Assembly (NCBI RefSeq): GCF_002564005.1
Contig: NZ_PDJG01000001.1
Span: 1,240,001-1,304,000 of the forward strand
Length of the DNA stretch: 64,000 nucleotides
DNA from: Sanguibacter antarcticus
GTDB taxonomy: Bacteria; Actinomycetota; Actinomycetes; Actinomycetales; Cellulomonadaceae
Direction: 5' to 3'
In this document: positions 63,492-64,000 of the stretch, in pieces
How the letters are laid out: every line of letters begins with the position of its first letter
How positions within the stretch are numbered: the stretch's first letter is position 1
The notes under the pieces: model-generated
Databases searched by the model: none
The model's input: only the letters and a program-made list of their open reading frames with translations
What the model was told of the DNA's origin: nothing
Position numbers and translations under genes: made by a program

Positions 63492-64000
63492 ATGCCCGCC
63501 TCATCGTCTGACGCCACCGCACCCGCTCCCCCGCAGTCCGACGTCCCGCTGCCCGTTCCCGTCCGCAGGCCGGGTCTCTCGCCCTCCCGCGCCAACGACT
63601 TCACACAGTGCCCGCTCCTGTTCCGGTTCCGTGTCGTCGACAAGCTGCCCGAGCCACCGAGCACGGCTGCGGTGCGCGGCACGCTGGTCCACTCGGTCCT
63701 CGAGCGTCTCTACGACGCGCCGCTCGGCGAGCGTACGGTCGCCCACGCCCAGGGGCTGCTCCCCGGAGAGTGGTCGCGCCTGCAGGAAGCACGGCCCGAG
63801 TACGGAGAGCTCTTCGCGTCGACGGAGGAGTCGTCCGCGTGGCTCGCGAGCGCGGGGAAGCTCGTCGCCACCTACTTCACCTTGGAGGACCCGACGCGCC
63901 TCGAGCCGGAGGGGCGCGAGCTGTTCGTCGAGTCGCAGCTCGACGGCGGTCCGCTGCTGCGCGGGATCATCGACAGGATCGACGTGGCGCCCGACGGTGC
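63492..64000 (+). CDS. RecB family PD-(D/E)XK nuclease, N-terminal part (runs off the right edge)
   Basis: About 169 residues of a RecB-like exonuclease/PD-(D/E)XK protein are present. After a Pro-rich start comes LSPSRANDFTQCPLLFRFRV, an iron-sulfur-type Cys motif region. VRGTLVHSVLERLYD follows, with the His/Glu helix of the nuclease fold, and the window ends in GIIDRIDVAPDGA, where the catalytic Asp of the core begins. The ATG at 63492 is divergent from the S2P gene with 53 bases between. The rest lies outside the window. Confidence 0.9.
   Translation, partial: MPASSSDATAPAPPQSDVPLPVPVRRPGLSPSRANDFTQCPLLFRFRVVDKLPEPPSTAAVRGTLVHSVLERLYDAPLGERTVAHAQGLLPGEWSRLQEARPEYGELFASTEESSAWLASAGKLVATYFTLEDPTRLEPEGRELFVESQLDGGPLLRGIIDRIDVAPDG

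Noticed and set aside
1..64000. CRISPR arrays or cas genes
   Set aside because: No regularly spaced direct repeats and no Cas-like proteins were seen. The only tandem array is the 15-bp coding repeat at 46002-46076.

Overview
The window is a high-GC (about 70%) stretch of an actinobacterial chromosome. The complete Pup-proteasome cluster (arc, dop, pup, prcB, prcA, pafA), an ANTAR response regulator, group III-type PfkA, HGxxPAAW and TIGR03085 proteins and the hisI-trpE-trpCBA-lgt order point to Actinomycetota, probably Micrococcales near Cellulomonadaceae/Sanguibacter. The genus is inference. Almost all of the window is compact, conserved core genome.

Layout. 1-7.5 kb: the start of uvrA (minus), a divergent GH15 glucoamylase/trehalase-MBL hydrolase pair, an S51 peptidase, a YciI protein, a VOC remnant, uvrB and coaE. 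7.5-10.2 kb: a MarR regulator divergent from an ABC exporter, with matching candidate operators over both promoters. 10.2-18.7 kb: rpsA, pfkA, a methyltransferase, polA, a PaaI thioesterase, a GNAT enzyme and an ANTAR regulator. 18.8-24.3 kb: an accessory block beginning at a tRNA with anticodon CAA. It holds a tyrosine integrase inactivated twice, a second integrase remnant, an orphan lipoprotein, a small-protein/Fic operon and an IS30 transposase remnant. 24.5-28.3 kb: a four-gene, translationally coupled surface-protein operon (SipW-type substrate, SipW-type signal peptidase, LPXTG protein, frameshifted choice-of-anchor G protein). 28.5-44.2 kb: a membrane metal-dependent hydrolase, then a long minus-strand run pyk, gltD, gltB, lgt, trpA, trpB, trpC, an HGxxPAAW protein, a Trp-associated membrane protein, trpE and hisI. 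44.2-49.5 kb: a heterodimeric ABC exporter, a TIGR03085 protein and hisF. 49.5-61.1 kb: an FKBP lipoprotein and the Pup-proteasome system, interrupted between pup and dop by an inverted 3.9-kb gene for a giant polytopic membrane protein. 61.2-64 kb: TrmI, a site-2-protease-like metalloprotease and the start of a RecB-type nuclease.

How genes work together. gltB/gltD make glutamate from glutamine. trpE, trpC, trpB and trpA cover chorismate to tryptophan except for trpG, trpD and trpF, which are not here. hisF and hisI are two histidine steps. Dop deamidates Pup, whose C-terminus here is Gln, PafA ligates it to targets, and Arc/Mpa feeds them to PrcA/PrcB. ATGA or GTGA overlaps couple most neighbours within these operons.

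Most worth a second look: the paired operators of the MarR/ABC unit; the 22-bp palindrome between the tRNA and the dead integrase; the small-protein/Fic operon with its own dyad; the SipW/LPXTG operon with a frameshift and a low-GC mosaic segment; and the giant membrane protein inside the proteasome locus. I did not find a clearly new defence system.
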